Below, piece after piece: positions 9,060 to 19,200 of a stretch of DNA of 64,000 nt. The notes below the pieces were generated by a model that saw nothing but the letters and a program-made list of their open reading frames with translations, searched no databases and was not told the DNA's origin. The position numbers were made by a program, and so were the translations under genes. The stretch comes from JABMMZ01 sp044357345 (GTDB lineage: Bacteria > Bacteroidota > Bacteroidia > NS11-12g > UBA955): assembly GCA_044357345.1 (NCBI GenBank), contig JBIKPR010000005.1, forward strand, positions 1 to 64,000, in the 5' to 3' direction. Each line of letters begins with the position of its first letter. Position 1 is the stretch's first letter.

Positions 9060-10589
9060 ATGAAAGCATTAAAATTATTTTCAAACGAGCAAGTTCGCAA
9101 CTGGGACCAATATACCATTCAAGCCAATGCTGAATCTTCTTTAGATTTAATGGAAAGAGTTGCAGTTGCTGCAACAGAATTTATCGTTAATAAATTCCCT
9201 AATCAAAATGAATTTGTGGTTTTTTGCGGCTGTGGGAACAATGGGGGAGATGGTTTGGCCATTTCTAGACTTTTAGCAGAGCAAGGCAAAAAAGTTACAA
9301 CGTTCACCGTAATGCATACGGATAAGCAGAGCAATGACTTTATTGAAAATGAAAAACGACTTCAATCTAGAAATGCTGTAAAATTATTTGAGATATTCAA
9401 TGCCAATGATTTTCCAAAATTAATTGGAAATGAATTTATTATTGACGCACTTTTTGGAACAGGTTTAAGCAAACAAATATGTGGAATTGCTGCCGAGGCA
9501 ATTAACTTTATGAATGCTTCTGAGCAAACTGTAATTTCAATAGATCTTCCATCGGGTTTAAAGTCAGATGAAAGTTCTCTTGAAAACGCACATATTGTTA
9601 AAGCCAACTATACTGTCAGTTTTCAAGTTCCAAAATTGGCTTTTCTATTTCCTGAAAATAGTCAATTCACAGGCAAATGGTTTTTAGTTGATATCGGTTT
9701 ATCCAATGCTTATTATGAAGAAACTGAGACCTTGAATTATATTCTAGACCCCTATTTTATTCAATCTTTAATAAAAAAAAGAGATAAATTTGCTCACAAA
9801 GGCAATTTTGGTCATGCTCTGCTGGTTGCAGGTAGTATGGGTAAAATAGGCGCAGCAGTGCTTTCAGCATCAGCAGCAGTGAGAAGTGGTGTTGGCTTAA
9901 TCAGTATTCAAACACCTTCATGTGGAAGAGAAATAATTCAGTCGTGCATTCCAGAGGCAATGCACATAGCTGATGAAAACACAAACACCATTAGCAATAT
10001 TGAAAATATAGAACAGTTTGATGTTCTTGGAATAGGACCAGGCATAGGAACCGAAGCAAGCTCAATCAAGGCTTTAGAAAGCTTATTAAACCGAAGTAAT
10101 TGTCCTATGGTTATAGATGCCGATGCATTAAATGGATTGTCCATCAACAAATCTTTGTTGCCGTTGTTACAAGAAAACGCAATTCTTACGCCACATGTAA
10201 AAGAATTTGAACGCTTAGTAGGTCAATCGAAAAATGATTTTGAACGCCATCAAATGCAACTTAATTTTTCAATTAAACACAAGGTGATTATTGTCTTAAA
10301 AGGCGCAAATACATGCATTACTTCTCCCGATGGCCTTTCATATTTTAACAACAATGGGAACCCAGGTATGGCAAAAGGAGGGAGTGGTGACGTATTAACT
10401 GGATTAATGACTGGGATTTTAGCTCAAGGCTATCATCCATTAAATGCGGCCTTGTTGGCGGTATATATTCATGGAAGGGCTGGTGATTATGCAGCAAACA
10501 AATATAGCCAATCAGCAATGATAGCCTCTGATATTGTCAATTGTTTCTCAGATGTATTCAAAGAATTGGAAAATGAAACTACCAGGTAA
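9060..10589 (+). CDS. nnr: Bifunctional NAD(P)H-hydrate epimerase / ADP-dependent dehydratase
   Basis: 509 residues, the usual length of the fused enzyme. The N-terminal half (about 1-215) is the epimerase (YjeF_N): GCGNNGGDGLAISR near residue 55 and IDLPSGL near 160. The C-terminal half (about 230-505) is the dehydratase of the ribokinase-like fold: GHALLVAGSMGKIGAAVL, GPGIG near 325, VIDADALN near 352, LTPH near 377 and the nucleotide-binding NNNGNPGMAKGGSGDVLTG near 430-450. Together they repair damaged NAD(P)H hydrates. The 3' end overlaps the convergent lipoprotein gene by 11 bases. Confidence 0.96.
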   Translation: MKALKLFSNEQVRNWDQYTIQANAESSLDLMERVAVAATEFIVNKFPNQNEFVVFCGCGNNGGDGLAISRLLAEQGKKVTTFTVMHTDKQSNDFIENEKRLQSRNAVKLFEIFNANDFPKLIGNEFIIDALFGTGLSKQICGIAAEAINFMNASEQTVISIDLPSGLKSDESSLENAHIVKANYTVSFQVPKLAFLFPENSQFTGKWFLVDIGLSNAYYEETETLNYILDPYFIQSLIKKRDKFAHKGNFGHALLVAGSMGKIGAAVLSASAAVRSGVGLISIQTPSCGREIIQSCIPEAMHIADENTNTISNIENIEQFDVLGIGPGIGTEASSIKALESLLNRSNCPMVIDADALNGLSINKSLLPLLQENAILTPHVKEFERLVGQSKNDFERHQMQLNFSIKHKVIIVLKGANTCITSPDGLSYFNNNGNPGMAKGGSGDVLTGLMTGILAQGYHPLNAALLAVYIHGRAGDYAANKYSQSAMIASDIVNCFSDVFKELENETTR

Positions 10590-11208
10590 TGGTATGCATG
10601 TTTAATGCATTTGGAATGATATTTTCTAAGGTGTCTCCGTAAACAGCATCAATTGAATCTCTATTCACGCCATATGTAGTCAATTGAACAGTATGGTTGT
10701 CTATTTTTCTAAACTGGTAATTGTTGTTGTTGTTTTCTGAGCACTGGTAAGTTAAACCATTATATTTTTCAACCCATTTATCAACCCAAGAATACAACCT
10801 TATTTCATCCCAACAACTTTCCTCCGATTGAATAAAAAGCATGATTTCATGAAATCCGTCACCATTCAAATCGTTCATGTCTTTCAGTTGTAATTCTGAA
10901 ATGTTTTCCAAGCCAATAAAGTCTTTATAACAAGTGAATTTTATTTTGTATTTGCTGTTAAGTTGATTGTATTCAATTGTTGCTGTATCTGATATTCCGT
11001 CAGCATTTATATCGCTTAGATAGACAATTCTTGAGACAATAGAATCAGATTTACTGTTTGAATTGTGTCTTTTTTGTTTGAAATAATCATCGGAACTCAT
11101 CAAATCAGCCAAATCCAAATCAATGGAATCGCCGGCATTTACTAAGGGATTCGTCTTGTTGCAAGAAAAAATCATTAATAAAAATAAAGATTGAATTACT
11201 CTTTTCAT
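10579..11208 (-). CDS. Predicted lipoprotein with calcium-loop-like D-x-N-x-D-G repeats
   Basis: 209 residues from the ATG at 11208. MKRVIQSLFLLMIFSC is a lipoprotein signal with Cys16. A second ATG at 11217 is in frame, but it sits at or before the predicted transcription start, so 11208 is chosen. Two loops, DINADGISD and DLNGDGFHE, resemble the Ca-binding D-x-N-x-D-G motif of VCBS/integrin-like repeats. Function unknown; it is probably an envelope protein. Its end overlaps the end of the NAD(P)H-hydrate repair gene by 11 bases (convergent). Confidence 0.75.
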   Translation of the reverse strand: MKRVIQSLFLLMIFSCNKTNPLVNAGDSIDLDLADLMSSDDYFKQKRHNSNSKSDSIVSRIVYLSDINADGISDTATIEYNQLNSKYKIKFTCYKDFIGLENISELQLKDMNDLNGDGFHEIMLFIQSEESCWDEIRLYSWVDKWVEKYNGLTYQCSENNNNNYQFRKIDNHTVQLTTYGVNRDSIDAVYGDTLENIIPNALNMHTITW

Positions 11209-11219
11209 TATGTTCATCG

Positions 11220-11249
11220 CAAAATTAAAATCAAATATTGGTTTTGCAA
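11220..11249 (-). promoter_or_regulatory. Bacteroidota promoter for the lipoprotein gene
   Basis: On the minus strand, TTG (11249-11247), a 19-base spacer and TAATTTTG (11227-11220). This is a full match to the Bacteroidota pattern. The -7 box ends 12 bases before the ATG at 11208. Confidence 0.65.
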
Positions 11250-11386
11250 TGAATAATTTTAAGTTTTTTGAACATTTTTTTAAAGTGTATAATTTTATCT
11301 ACCATTACCGTTTTCAAGCATCGACATGTTTAAACGAATCAATTAATAGATGTTATTATTTGAAGATAATTGAATAATTTCGCGCT

Positions 11387-12967
11387 GTGAATTTAACGGA
11401 CGAGATATATAAACGAAAAACCTTTGCAATCATTAGTCACCCCGATGCGGGTAAAACAACTTTAACTGAGAAATTCTTGCTTTTTGGTGGCGCAATTCAA
11501 ACTGCTGGTGCTGTTAAATCTAATAAAATCAAGAAAGCTGCAACAAGCGATTTCATGGAAATTGAAAAGCAGAGAGGTATCTCCGTTGCAACTTCCGTTA
11601 TGACTTTTGAATACGATGGAAAATTGGTTAATATCCTAGACACACCCGGTCACAAAGATTTTGCAGAAGATACCTACAGAACACTAACGGCCGTAGATAG
11701 CGTAATTTTGGTTATTGATTGTGTTAAAGGGGTTGAGGAACAAACTGAAAAACTTATGGAAGTGTGCAGGATGCGCCGTACACCCGTAATTGTTTTTATT
11801 AATAAAGTTGACCGAGATGGTCGAGATCCATTCGATTTGTTAGATGAACTCGAGCAAAAGCTTAGCATCAAGGTTTGTCCTATGAGTTGGCCTATCAACA
11901 GCGGTCGTGATTTTAAAGGCGTTTATAAACTGTATGATAAAAGCATCAATTTCTTTGAAGCCAATAAAACTAAAATTAGCAAAGACATCATAAGAATAGA
12001 CGATTTGAACAGTCCATTGTTAGATGAATTAATTGATAAAGATGCCATTAGGTTGCGCCAAGATGTTGAGTTGATTGATGGTGTTTACGGTGATTTTGAT
12101 GTAAACGATTATCTAAGTGGGGAAGTAGCACCAGTGTTTTTTGGCAGTGCCCTAAATAATTTTGGTATCAAAGAACTACTAGAGAAATTTTTAGAAATTG
12201 CTCCTTTTCCTCAAGCACGCCAAAGTGATGAAAGAAAAGTAATGCCTGAAGAAGGTAAATTTACCGGTTTCGTTTTTAAAATACACGCAAATCTTGATCC
12301 CAGGCACCGCGACCGTATTGCATTCTTAAGGGTTTGCTCCGGTAAATTTGAACGCAACAAATTCTTCCACCATGTGCGCCTGAACAAAAATATGAAATTT
12401 GCCAGTCCTTTTACTTTTATGGCAGACAGTAAAGCATTGCTTGAAGATGCCTATGCTGGCGATGTTGTAGGGCTATATGATACTGGTAATTTCAAAATTG
12501 GCGATACCCTAACCGAAGGCGAAGACATTATGTACAAAGGTATTCCTTCGTTTTCTCCTGAAATTTTCAAAGAATTGATTAACCTAGATCCGATGAAATC
12601 AAAGCAGCTTGAGAAGGGTATTGAGCAACTTACGGATGAGGGTGTAGCCCAATTGTTCAGACAAGACCAAGGCAATCGTAAGTTTATCGGTACCGTTGGT
12701 GAATTGCAGTTTGAAGTTATTCAGTACCGCTTGGAACATGAATATAATGCCAAATGTAGATTTGACCCAAGAGCCTTTTTTAAAGCTTGTTGGATGACCG
12801 GTGATAAAAATGCCATTGAAGAGTTTTGCCGATTTAGACAAAAAAATATTGTTAAAGATAAGGATGAGAATTTAGTCTTCCTTGCTGAAACATCTTGGAT
12901 ATTGAACACCGCTATTCAACAAAATCCTAAAATAGTATTTCATACCACTTCGGAATTCAAAATTTAA
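11387..12967 (+). CDS. prfC: Peptide chain release factor 3 (GTPase)
   Basis: 526 residues, full length, with a GTG start at 11387. RF3 is a translational GTPase that recycles RF1/RF2 from the ribosome. Motifs: the P-loop in ISHPDAGKTTLTEK (about residues 17-30), the switch segment RGISVATSVMTFEY, DTPGHKDF (about 86-93) and NKVD (about 140). The sequence matches RF3 (for instance SDFMEIEKQRGISV and the LLEKFLEIAPFPQARQ stretch) rather than EF-G. It stands alone after a 170-base divergent spacer and is followed by an unrelated exported protein 26 bases downstream. Confidence 0.97.
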   Translation: MNLTDEIYKRKTFAIISHPDAGKTTLTEKFLLFGGAIQTAGAVKSNKIKKAATSDFMEIEKQRGISVATSVMTFEYDGKLVNILDTPGHKDFAEDTYRTLTAVDSVILVIDCVKGVEEQTEKLMEVCRMRRTPVIVFINKVDRDGRDPFDLLDELEQKLSIKVCPMSWPINSGRDFKGVYKLYDKSINFFEANKTKISKDIIRIDDLNSPLLDELIDKDAIRLRQDVELIDGVYGDFDVNDYLSGEVAPVFFGSALNNFGIKELLEKFLEIAPFPQARQSDERKVMPEEGKFTGFVFKIHANLDPRHRDRIAFLRVCSGKFERNKFFHHVRLNKNMKFASPFTFMADSKALLEDAYAGDVVGLYDTGNFKIGDTLTEGEDIMYKGIPSFSPEIFKELINLDPMKSKQLEKGIEQLTDEGVAQLFRQDQGNRKFIGTVGELQFEVIQYRLEHEYNAKCRFDPRAFFKACWMTGDKNAIEEFCRFRQKNIVKDKDENLVFLAETSWILNTAIQQNPKIVFHTTSEFKI

Positions 12968-12993
12968 ACATTGTCAAAATAAAAAATAGTCGT

Positions 12994-13926
12994 ATGTTTG
13001 AACTAAATATGGATTGTTTGAGACAAAGTATATTGGGCGCTTGTTTGTTTGCTTATTCAGCTATCTATGCTCAAGATCAAACCACAGTTGATTTTACCCC
13101 AAATTTCAAAAAAGGGGAACGTCTGGTTTACCAGTTGGTTGAAACAAAATTCAAACAAAACCTTAACGGTCATTACATCTATATCATGTACGATACCAGT
13201 TACATGGTGTTCAACGTGATGGAAAAGAACGACTCTCAAACCTTGATTGATTTTAATTTTGCAGATGCAATTATCAATGGAAAACCATACTCAGAGCCTA
13301 CGCCGTATCCAAATAATTTAAAAACTGATACCTATAAATTGGTGTTAAGTTCGAACGGTGAGTTCATTGAGTTAAGCAATTGGGAATATTTTGCAGGAGC
13401 ACTTATCCAAAACATCAAAACTTCTTACAAAATTAATAAGTTAGATTCCAATGCATTAAAATATTACTACCTGTATTACCACAATCAAGAGAATGTTGAA
13501 AATGCCGTGTTGCCGCGAGTTCACGAACTTTTTGATGTTTTGGGTGAGACCTATAACCTTGAAACAAATTACAGCCTTGCCCGTGAAATGGTCAATCCAT
13601 TTGGTGGAAACAATTTGCAAAAATCTTGTCTGTTTAAAACCCAAAAAGATGCCAAATACCCGAATTCTATTTTCTTTTCAGGTAAATTAAAAAGCAATTC
13701 CGACGACAACGATTGTCTTCAAGAAGATTACTACGCTTTTCAAAATCTAAAGAAACCAGACGCGGATTCTGAAGAAACACCACCATACATTTATATGGAG
13801 GACACCTATACTTACCAATGGGGGCAAATTAACAAACTGTTTTTATCCCTTACAACCACACACACAGTTTACTTTGGATCCGATAAACAAGGTCTTGATA
13901 GAGTTTATACTTTCTACGCATATTAA
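12994..13926 (+). CDS. Exported protein of unknown function
   Basis: 310 residues. The N-terminus (CLRQSILGACLFAYSAIYAQ) is a signal peptide with a likely cut after AIYA; Met1 or Met6 could be the start. The mature part is rich in Tyr, Asn and Asp and predicted to be mostly beta, with no motif I recognise. Its stop overlaps the next gene's ATG (TAATG), so it is probably co-translated with the membrane glycosyltransferase. A role in envelope polysaccharide or surface biology is a guess from that context. Confidence 0.7.
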   Translation: MFELNMDCLRQSILGACLFAYSAIYAQDQTTVDFTPNFKKGERLVYQLVETKFKQNLNGHYIYIMYDTSYMVFNVMEKNDSQTLIDFNFADAIINGKPYSEPTPYPNNLKTDTYKLVLSSNGEFIELSNWEYFAGALIQNIKTSYKINKLDSNALKYYYLYYHNQENVENAVLPRVHELFDVLGETYNLETNYSLAREMVNPFGGNNLQKSCLFKTQKDAKYPNSIFFSGKLKSNSDDNDCLQEDYYAFQNLKKPDADSEETPPYIYMEDTYTYQWGQINKLFLSLTTTHTVYFGSDKQGLDRVYTFYAY

Positions 13927-15377
13927 TGCTTAATCGTGACTATACAATTATATATTCGGCTTTTGTAACCGTCCTGGTATTATTGTTTTTCGTGTTTCTT
14001 CAAAGCCAAGGAGTTGAAGGTGGGCTCGATTCTTGGAACCATTTTCTTATTTCTAAATGTGCTTTTCTTCATCCTGATTTATTGCTTGACCAATGGAACA
14101 AACCTTTGTTTACGCTCATAACCGTCTTGATTTGTCAGCTTGGATTTAATGCTTTAATCATTTTTAATATTTTTTGTGTCGCTACAAGTGGATTGTTTTT
14201 GTCTTTAGGATTGAAAAATTTAGGATATAAAAACACATGGTCCCTCATCCCTTTAAGTGCTTTTACTCCAATTTTATTTCAAAATACAATTTCAGGGTTA
14301 ACAGAACCGCTTAATGTTTTATTCCTTTCTTTGGTTTTTTATTTTTGGTGTAAAGACCAATTGAAATATGCCGTCATTGTTGCGTCTTTTCTTCCATTTG
14401 TAAGAACTGAAGGTTTTGTCATTTGCGGTGCTGTGTTTTTGATGCTTATTATTAGAAAGGATTATAAACTAATTCTTTGGCTGATTTCAGGCAGTGTGGT
14501 TATGAATTTAGTTGGTTTTGCAATAACAGGTAAACCTTTCTGGATTATTACTGAAAATCCATACTGGAAACACGAAACTGAAGGTACTTTTGAAGCAGGT
14601 AGCGGCAGCTTTTTCCATTATATAGTTCAAGGCAGAGCCATTTTCGGTCTTCCCCTAGAAATTGCTTTCGTTTTATCAAATCTGTTCATACTGTATTGTT
14701 TTGTTGCAAAAAAGAAAATTCAAAATGTGGTTTTATTATCGGTTTTAGTTTTTTGGTTTTACTTCCTTGCCCACACCACAATTTATTATTTAGGAATTCT
14801 TGGTTCGCATGGACTTACACGTGTAATGGCAGTAATAGCACCTCCCTTAGCAATTCTAAGCTTTTATGTATTGAATGAGTTACAAGGTCTTTTTAAGATA
14901 AATCCTAAATTTCATTTTATTCCAGTAGGTCTTTTTGCCTTAACTGTCGTATGGACGGGATACCACGAATCTGATTATGCAAAACCACACCGCTTTTCTG
15001 AAGCCACTGTGAAAGCAGATAAAACCCAAAAGAATTTTATAAAAGCAGGAGAGTGGCTTATTGAAAATAAATTGATGAATAGACCTATCATACATCAATC
15101 GCCATATTTCGATGTAAGATTCAACAAAGATCCATACAATATTCAATCGTCCTACCGCGTGTGGTCTATCGATCAAAAAAACGACTGGGCAGCAAAGGGT
15201 GTTGTAGTAATCTGGGATGGGTTTTCAGCAGTGCGCGAAGGGAATACGAAACTGGATTGGTTAATCAACAATCCAAACTATACACTTTTACATACCATTG
15301 ATGGATTTGAAAAACCAGAATACGATTCTACAATGTATAAGATTTGTATTTTTGAAAAGATTAATAGCCCGCAGTAA
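13926..15377 (+). CDS. Multi-pass GT-C type glycosyltransferase-like membrane protein
   Basis: 483 residues with about ten hydrophobic segments and a soluble C-terminal part from about residue 360. The first periplasmic loop has GGLDSWNHF (residues 32-40), an acidic motif in the place where GT-C glycosyltransferases (PMT, ArnT and PIG-M-like) carry their catalytic Asp/Glu. Such enzymes transfer a sugar from a polyprenyl carrier on the outer face of the inner membrane. Substrate unknown. The ATG overlaps the previous stop by one base. The gene ends eight bases before the convergent class IV aminotransferase. Confidence 0.7.
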   Translation: MLNRDYTIIYSAFVTVLVLLFFVFLQSQGVEGGLDSWNHFLISKCAFLHPDLLLDQWNKPLFTLITVLICQLGFNALIIFNIFCVATSGLFLSLGLKNLGYKNTWSLIPLSAFTPILFQNTISGLTEPLNVLFLSLVFYFWCKDQLKYAVIVASFLPFVRTEGFVICGAVFLMLIIRKDYKLILWLISGSVVMNLVGFAITGKPFWIITENPYWKHETEGTFEAGSGSFFHYIVQGRAIFGLPLEIAFVLSNLFILYCFVAKKKIQNVVLLSVLVFWFYFLAHTTIYYLGILGSHGLTRVMAVIAPPLAILSFYVLNELQGLFKINPKFHFIPVGLFALTVVWTGYHESDYAKPHRFSEATVKADKTQKNFIKAGEWLIENKLMNRPIIHQSPYFDVRFNKDPYNIQSSYRVWSIDQKNDWAAKGVVVIWDGFSAVREGNTKLDWLINNPNYTLLHTIDGFEKPEYDSTMYKICIFEKINSPQ

Positions 15378-15385
15378 TTAAGCAA

Positions 15386-16210
15386 TTAAATGCCAAACAA
15401 ATCGGCATGGATTTTATAGGTTTGACTAAACCCATAATTCTTGTCTTTATAACTTTCAACCCATGCAATGCCTCTAGTTGCATTGGAAATAAAAATCTCT
15501 TCGGCCATAATTAAATCATCTTCTGTTACAACTGTTTCACGAATATGGTAGCCCAAATTCCTTAATTTGTCTAAAATATACTGACGCATAACGCCATCTA
15601 AACAATATTCGCTTAAAGACGGTGTTAATACCTCATCTCCACTAATTATAAAAATATTGGCGTTAAAGACTTCTGCAACATTGCCTTGTTCATTGAATAA
15701 TAAGACTGTATCGAATTGGTTTTCTGTTGCATAGATGCCTGCCAATACGTAATGCATAGCAGATAATGGTTTAAAAAAACTCAAAAAATTAGATGGTTTT
15801 AAAATCAAACCATAAGCACCAAGCTTTAGCCCCACATCATTGATGGGGTAATTGGCTTTAGCTTCTGTCATCTCAATTAAAAAACAACATTTATTTCTTT
15901 GTGGAGCATAAAAGCCTTCGCATTCTCTATAGAAAACAATGCGGCATCTGGCATTAACCCATCCGTTTTTTAAACACAACAATTCAATTTGGTCTTCAAA
16001 GTATTGTTGAGTCCACCTTTCGTTCATAGGTAAATGAAAAAAAGTGGATGCCCGCAATATCCTTTGATAATGTAAATCAAATAATTGTGCACGTTTATTA
16101 ACCACCTTGATGCTCTCAAAGAATCCATCTCCATATTTGTAAATACGGCTGTGTGAATTAAAGATCTTATCATCGGCGTCGGTTAATACACCTTGAAAAC
16201 TGATCAACAT
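15386..16210 (-). CDS. Class IV PLP aminotransferase (aminodeoxychorismate lyase-like)
   Basis: 274 residues, normal length for fold-type IV enzymes. Features: RIYKYGDGFFESIKV (residues 22-36), typical of the 'GDG(F/L)FE' entry motif; RILRAS near residue 49; the candidate PLP lysine region FKPLSAMHYV near 145; and EVFNANIFI near 180, the 'E-x-x-x-x-N-(I/L)F' motif. These suit 4-amino-4-deoxychorismate lyase (PabC, folate) or branched-chain/D-amino acid aminotransferase; the short length favours the PabC-like group, but the substrate is not certain. It is divergent from the giant surface protein, with about 60 bases between their starts. Confidence 0.85.
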   Translation of the reverse strand: MLISFQGVLTDADDKIFNSHSRIYKYGDGFFESIKVVNKRAQLFDLHYQRILRASTFFHLPMNERWTQQYFEDQIELLCLKNGWVNARCRIVFYRECEGFYAPQRNKCCFLIEMTEAKANYPINDVGLKLGAYGLILKPSNFLSFFKPLSAMHYVLAGIYATENQFDTVLLFNEQGNVAEVFNANIFIISGDEVLTPSLSEYCLDGVMRQYILDKLRNLGYHIRETVVTEDDLIMAEEIFISNATRGIAWVESYKDKNYGFSQTYKIHADLFGI

Positions 16211-16230
16211 GGTTGCAATATACTAAGTTT

Positions 16231-16260
16231 TTTGAAATCCGAACTAATAATTTATATTTG
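16231..16260 (+). promoter_or_regulatory. Bacteroidota promoter for the giant T9SS type B protein
   Basis: TTTG at 16231-16234, an 18-base spacer, then TATATTTG at 16253-16260, a full consensus match. The box ends 10 bases before the ATG at 16271. This rules out the longer frame starting at 16193, which lies upstream of the promoter. Confidence 0.75.
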
Positions 16261-16270
16261 TATACATTCT

Positions 16271-19200
16271 ATGCTCAAAAAAGTACCTGCATTTGTTTTT
16301 ATATTCTTTTCTCTTCATTATTCTATAGCTCAAAGCACTCAAGACACCATCAACAATCCCTATTGGATTGACATGATGCAAAATCAATCACTTAGTGTCT
16401 ACCAAACACAAAGGGCCTTCAATCTTTACTGGAGCAATAAAACAATCGATAAAGGCAGCGGTTGGAAAGCCTTTAAACGATGGGAGTATTTATCTCTAAA
16501 ATTGGTCGACAGTTTAGGCTTCTTTCCTAATCAAGGTTTTCAATACCAAGATTTTTTAAATAAAATTGATGCAGACAACAAACTCTGGGATGTCGTTGTT
16601 CCTGGACTTGGACCTGGTTCTGCACCTTGCAAAAATCAAGGCAATTGGAAATCAATAGGGCCTAACTCTTTGCCTATAAATAATACAGGACAAATGAATG
16701 GAATGGGACGCGTTAATGCAATTGCTTTGCACCCAACAGACACCAATACGATGTTTATTGGTTCTGCTGCTGGAGGGATTTGGAAGTCCAACGATGGTGG
16801 TATTTCATGGAGTGTTAACTCAGATTCATTGCCAACTTTAGGCGTTTCAGCAATTGCCATTAATCCTTTAAATCCTAGTGTTATGTATTTTGGTTCTGGT
16901 GACCGTGATGCAGGTGATGCCGCTGGATTTGGTGTATTTAAAAGTTCCAACGCAGGTTCTTCTTGGTCAATTTCTAACAACGGAATGGGAAATAGAAAAG
17001 TAGCAAAATTGATTATTGACCCCAACAATGTTAATGTTTTAATTGCGGCTACTGACAATGGCATATATAGATCAACAAACGCAGGTGCTAATTGGACCCA
17101 AACATTTAATGGGGGTTTCTTTAAAGACCTCATTTTTAAACCTAATAATTCAAAAGTTGTTTACGCGACCAAAGATGCCTTGTTTTACCGCTCCATCGAC
17201 AATGGTGTAAACTGGACCAATCTCAGCAATGGATTGCCAACAAACTCAATATCTCGGGGCATTATTGAAGTCAATGCAAGAGACCCTAAGATGGTTTATT
17301 TTTGGATTTCTAGTGGAAGCGTTCATAAAGGTATTTATTTATCGAGAGATAGTGGTTCAACGTTCAAAACCCAATCAACTACGCCTAATATACACGATTA
17401 CTCTACAAATGGCAGTGGCACTTCTGGGCAAGCTTGGTATAACATGGATATGGTCTCTGACCCAAGCAATCAAGCAATCCTTTATTGCGGAGGCGTCAAT
17501 GTTTTTAAATCTATAGATACAGGAAAAACATGGACCATTGCTGGGTATTGGGTAAATCAAATTCATGCTGACCAACATGAATTGGTCGCAAGCCCTATTA
17601 CCAATAGGATTTTTGCAGGCAATGATGGTGGTTTATATGCTTCAAGAAATAAAGGAAGTTCTTGGATACCAATTGGTAGTGGAATCGGAATTGCACAAAT
17701 TTATAAAATGGGTGCAGCAAGAAATGTGAAAAATATCCTTATCAACGGCTACCAAGATAATGGAACTGCAAACTACAATAAAAATTGGTATACCACTTAT
17801 GGTGGCGATGGTATGGATTGTGAAATTGACCAAACAGATTCAAGGTATAGTTACGGTGAACTGTATTATGGTAGTATATTTAGGGTTTTTAATGTCAACG
17901 CTCAAGCCACCATCGCTAACAATGGATACAAGGCCGCTGGAAGTGATACCATCAACGAATCTGGTGCTTGGGTAACCCCTTTTACGCTTAGAGAAGGTTA
18001 TGGAAATACAATGTATGTGGGTTACAAAAATATTTGGAGAAGCAATACTATAAAAAATTCTACCGTTACCTGGAAAAAAATATCCAATAATTTAGGTGGT
18101 GTAAATACCAACGACTTTAATGAAATAGAAAGCAATATCGCAAACTCAGATATCTTATATGCAGCCCGTTCAAATGGTTCTCTTTTCAGAAGTGATAATG
18201 TTAATGCGAATACGCCAACTTGGTCGACCATTACTTTACCTATCTCAGGACTTGTAAATGCCATTGAAACCGACCCCAGAAATCAAAACAGTGTCTATAT
18301 TGCTATTGGAAACAAAGTCTTTAAATCGTCTAATAAAGGGGTGAATTGGACACAGGTACTCAGTAATTTTTCTTATAATGTATCTTCAATATTATTGGAT
18401 ACTTCTAATAAAAAACGAGGTATTTACGTTGCCACAATGGGTGGAGGTGTTTGGTATACAGATACCACTCAAAATTCGTGGCGTTATTTTAGCAAAGGAC
18501 TTCCAAATACCGTTAATGTGACCGACTTAGAAATGTATTATGAACCAAATAAATCATGCAATTGCAATATTCTTTACGGATCAACTTACAATAGAGGAAA
18601 TTACTACACAACGATTTTTAATGATGGCACCCAAAAACCTGTTGCTCTTTTGGATCCTTATGATACAGTCGTTTGCAAATCCGCAATACTTAGTTTCAAC
18701 AGTAAATCTTGCAACAATCCAACCCGTTTTAAATGGTCTTTCTCTCCCTCAACATATTTGTATTTAAATTCAAATGATTCTACAACAGAAAATCCGTCAA
18801 TTAAGTTTACCAATCCTGGAATTTATAAATATAATTTTATGGCCGAGAATTGCAACGGAATAGATACTGTGGCTGGATTTATTACAGTGGCAGATACATC
18901 AAAAAGGGCTTGTATTCCTACAACCAATAACAACTTCGGTGGATTGGGGATTTTCAATGTGAGCATAGCAAATATAAACAGATCATCCGGCGATAGAACC
19001 CAAGAGGGTCCATATGTTGATGTTTCTTGTTCCAATTTAATAAAAGTAAAAAGAGGTAAAAAATATGCCTTAAAAGTGATTACTGGTCAATACAACAATG
19101 AACAAGTAAAAGCTTTTATTGATTTCAACAACAATGGATTGCTAAGCGATGCAGGGGAGTTGGTGTACCAGCCTGTTGCGGGATTAATTAACCACCTAGA

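Noticed and set aside
16193..16270. Upstream extension of the giant surface protein
   Set aside because: It overlaps the divergent aminotransferase start and lies upstream of a full promoter; the signal peptide begins at 16271.
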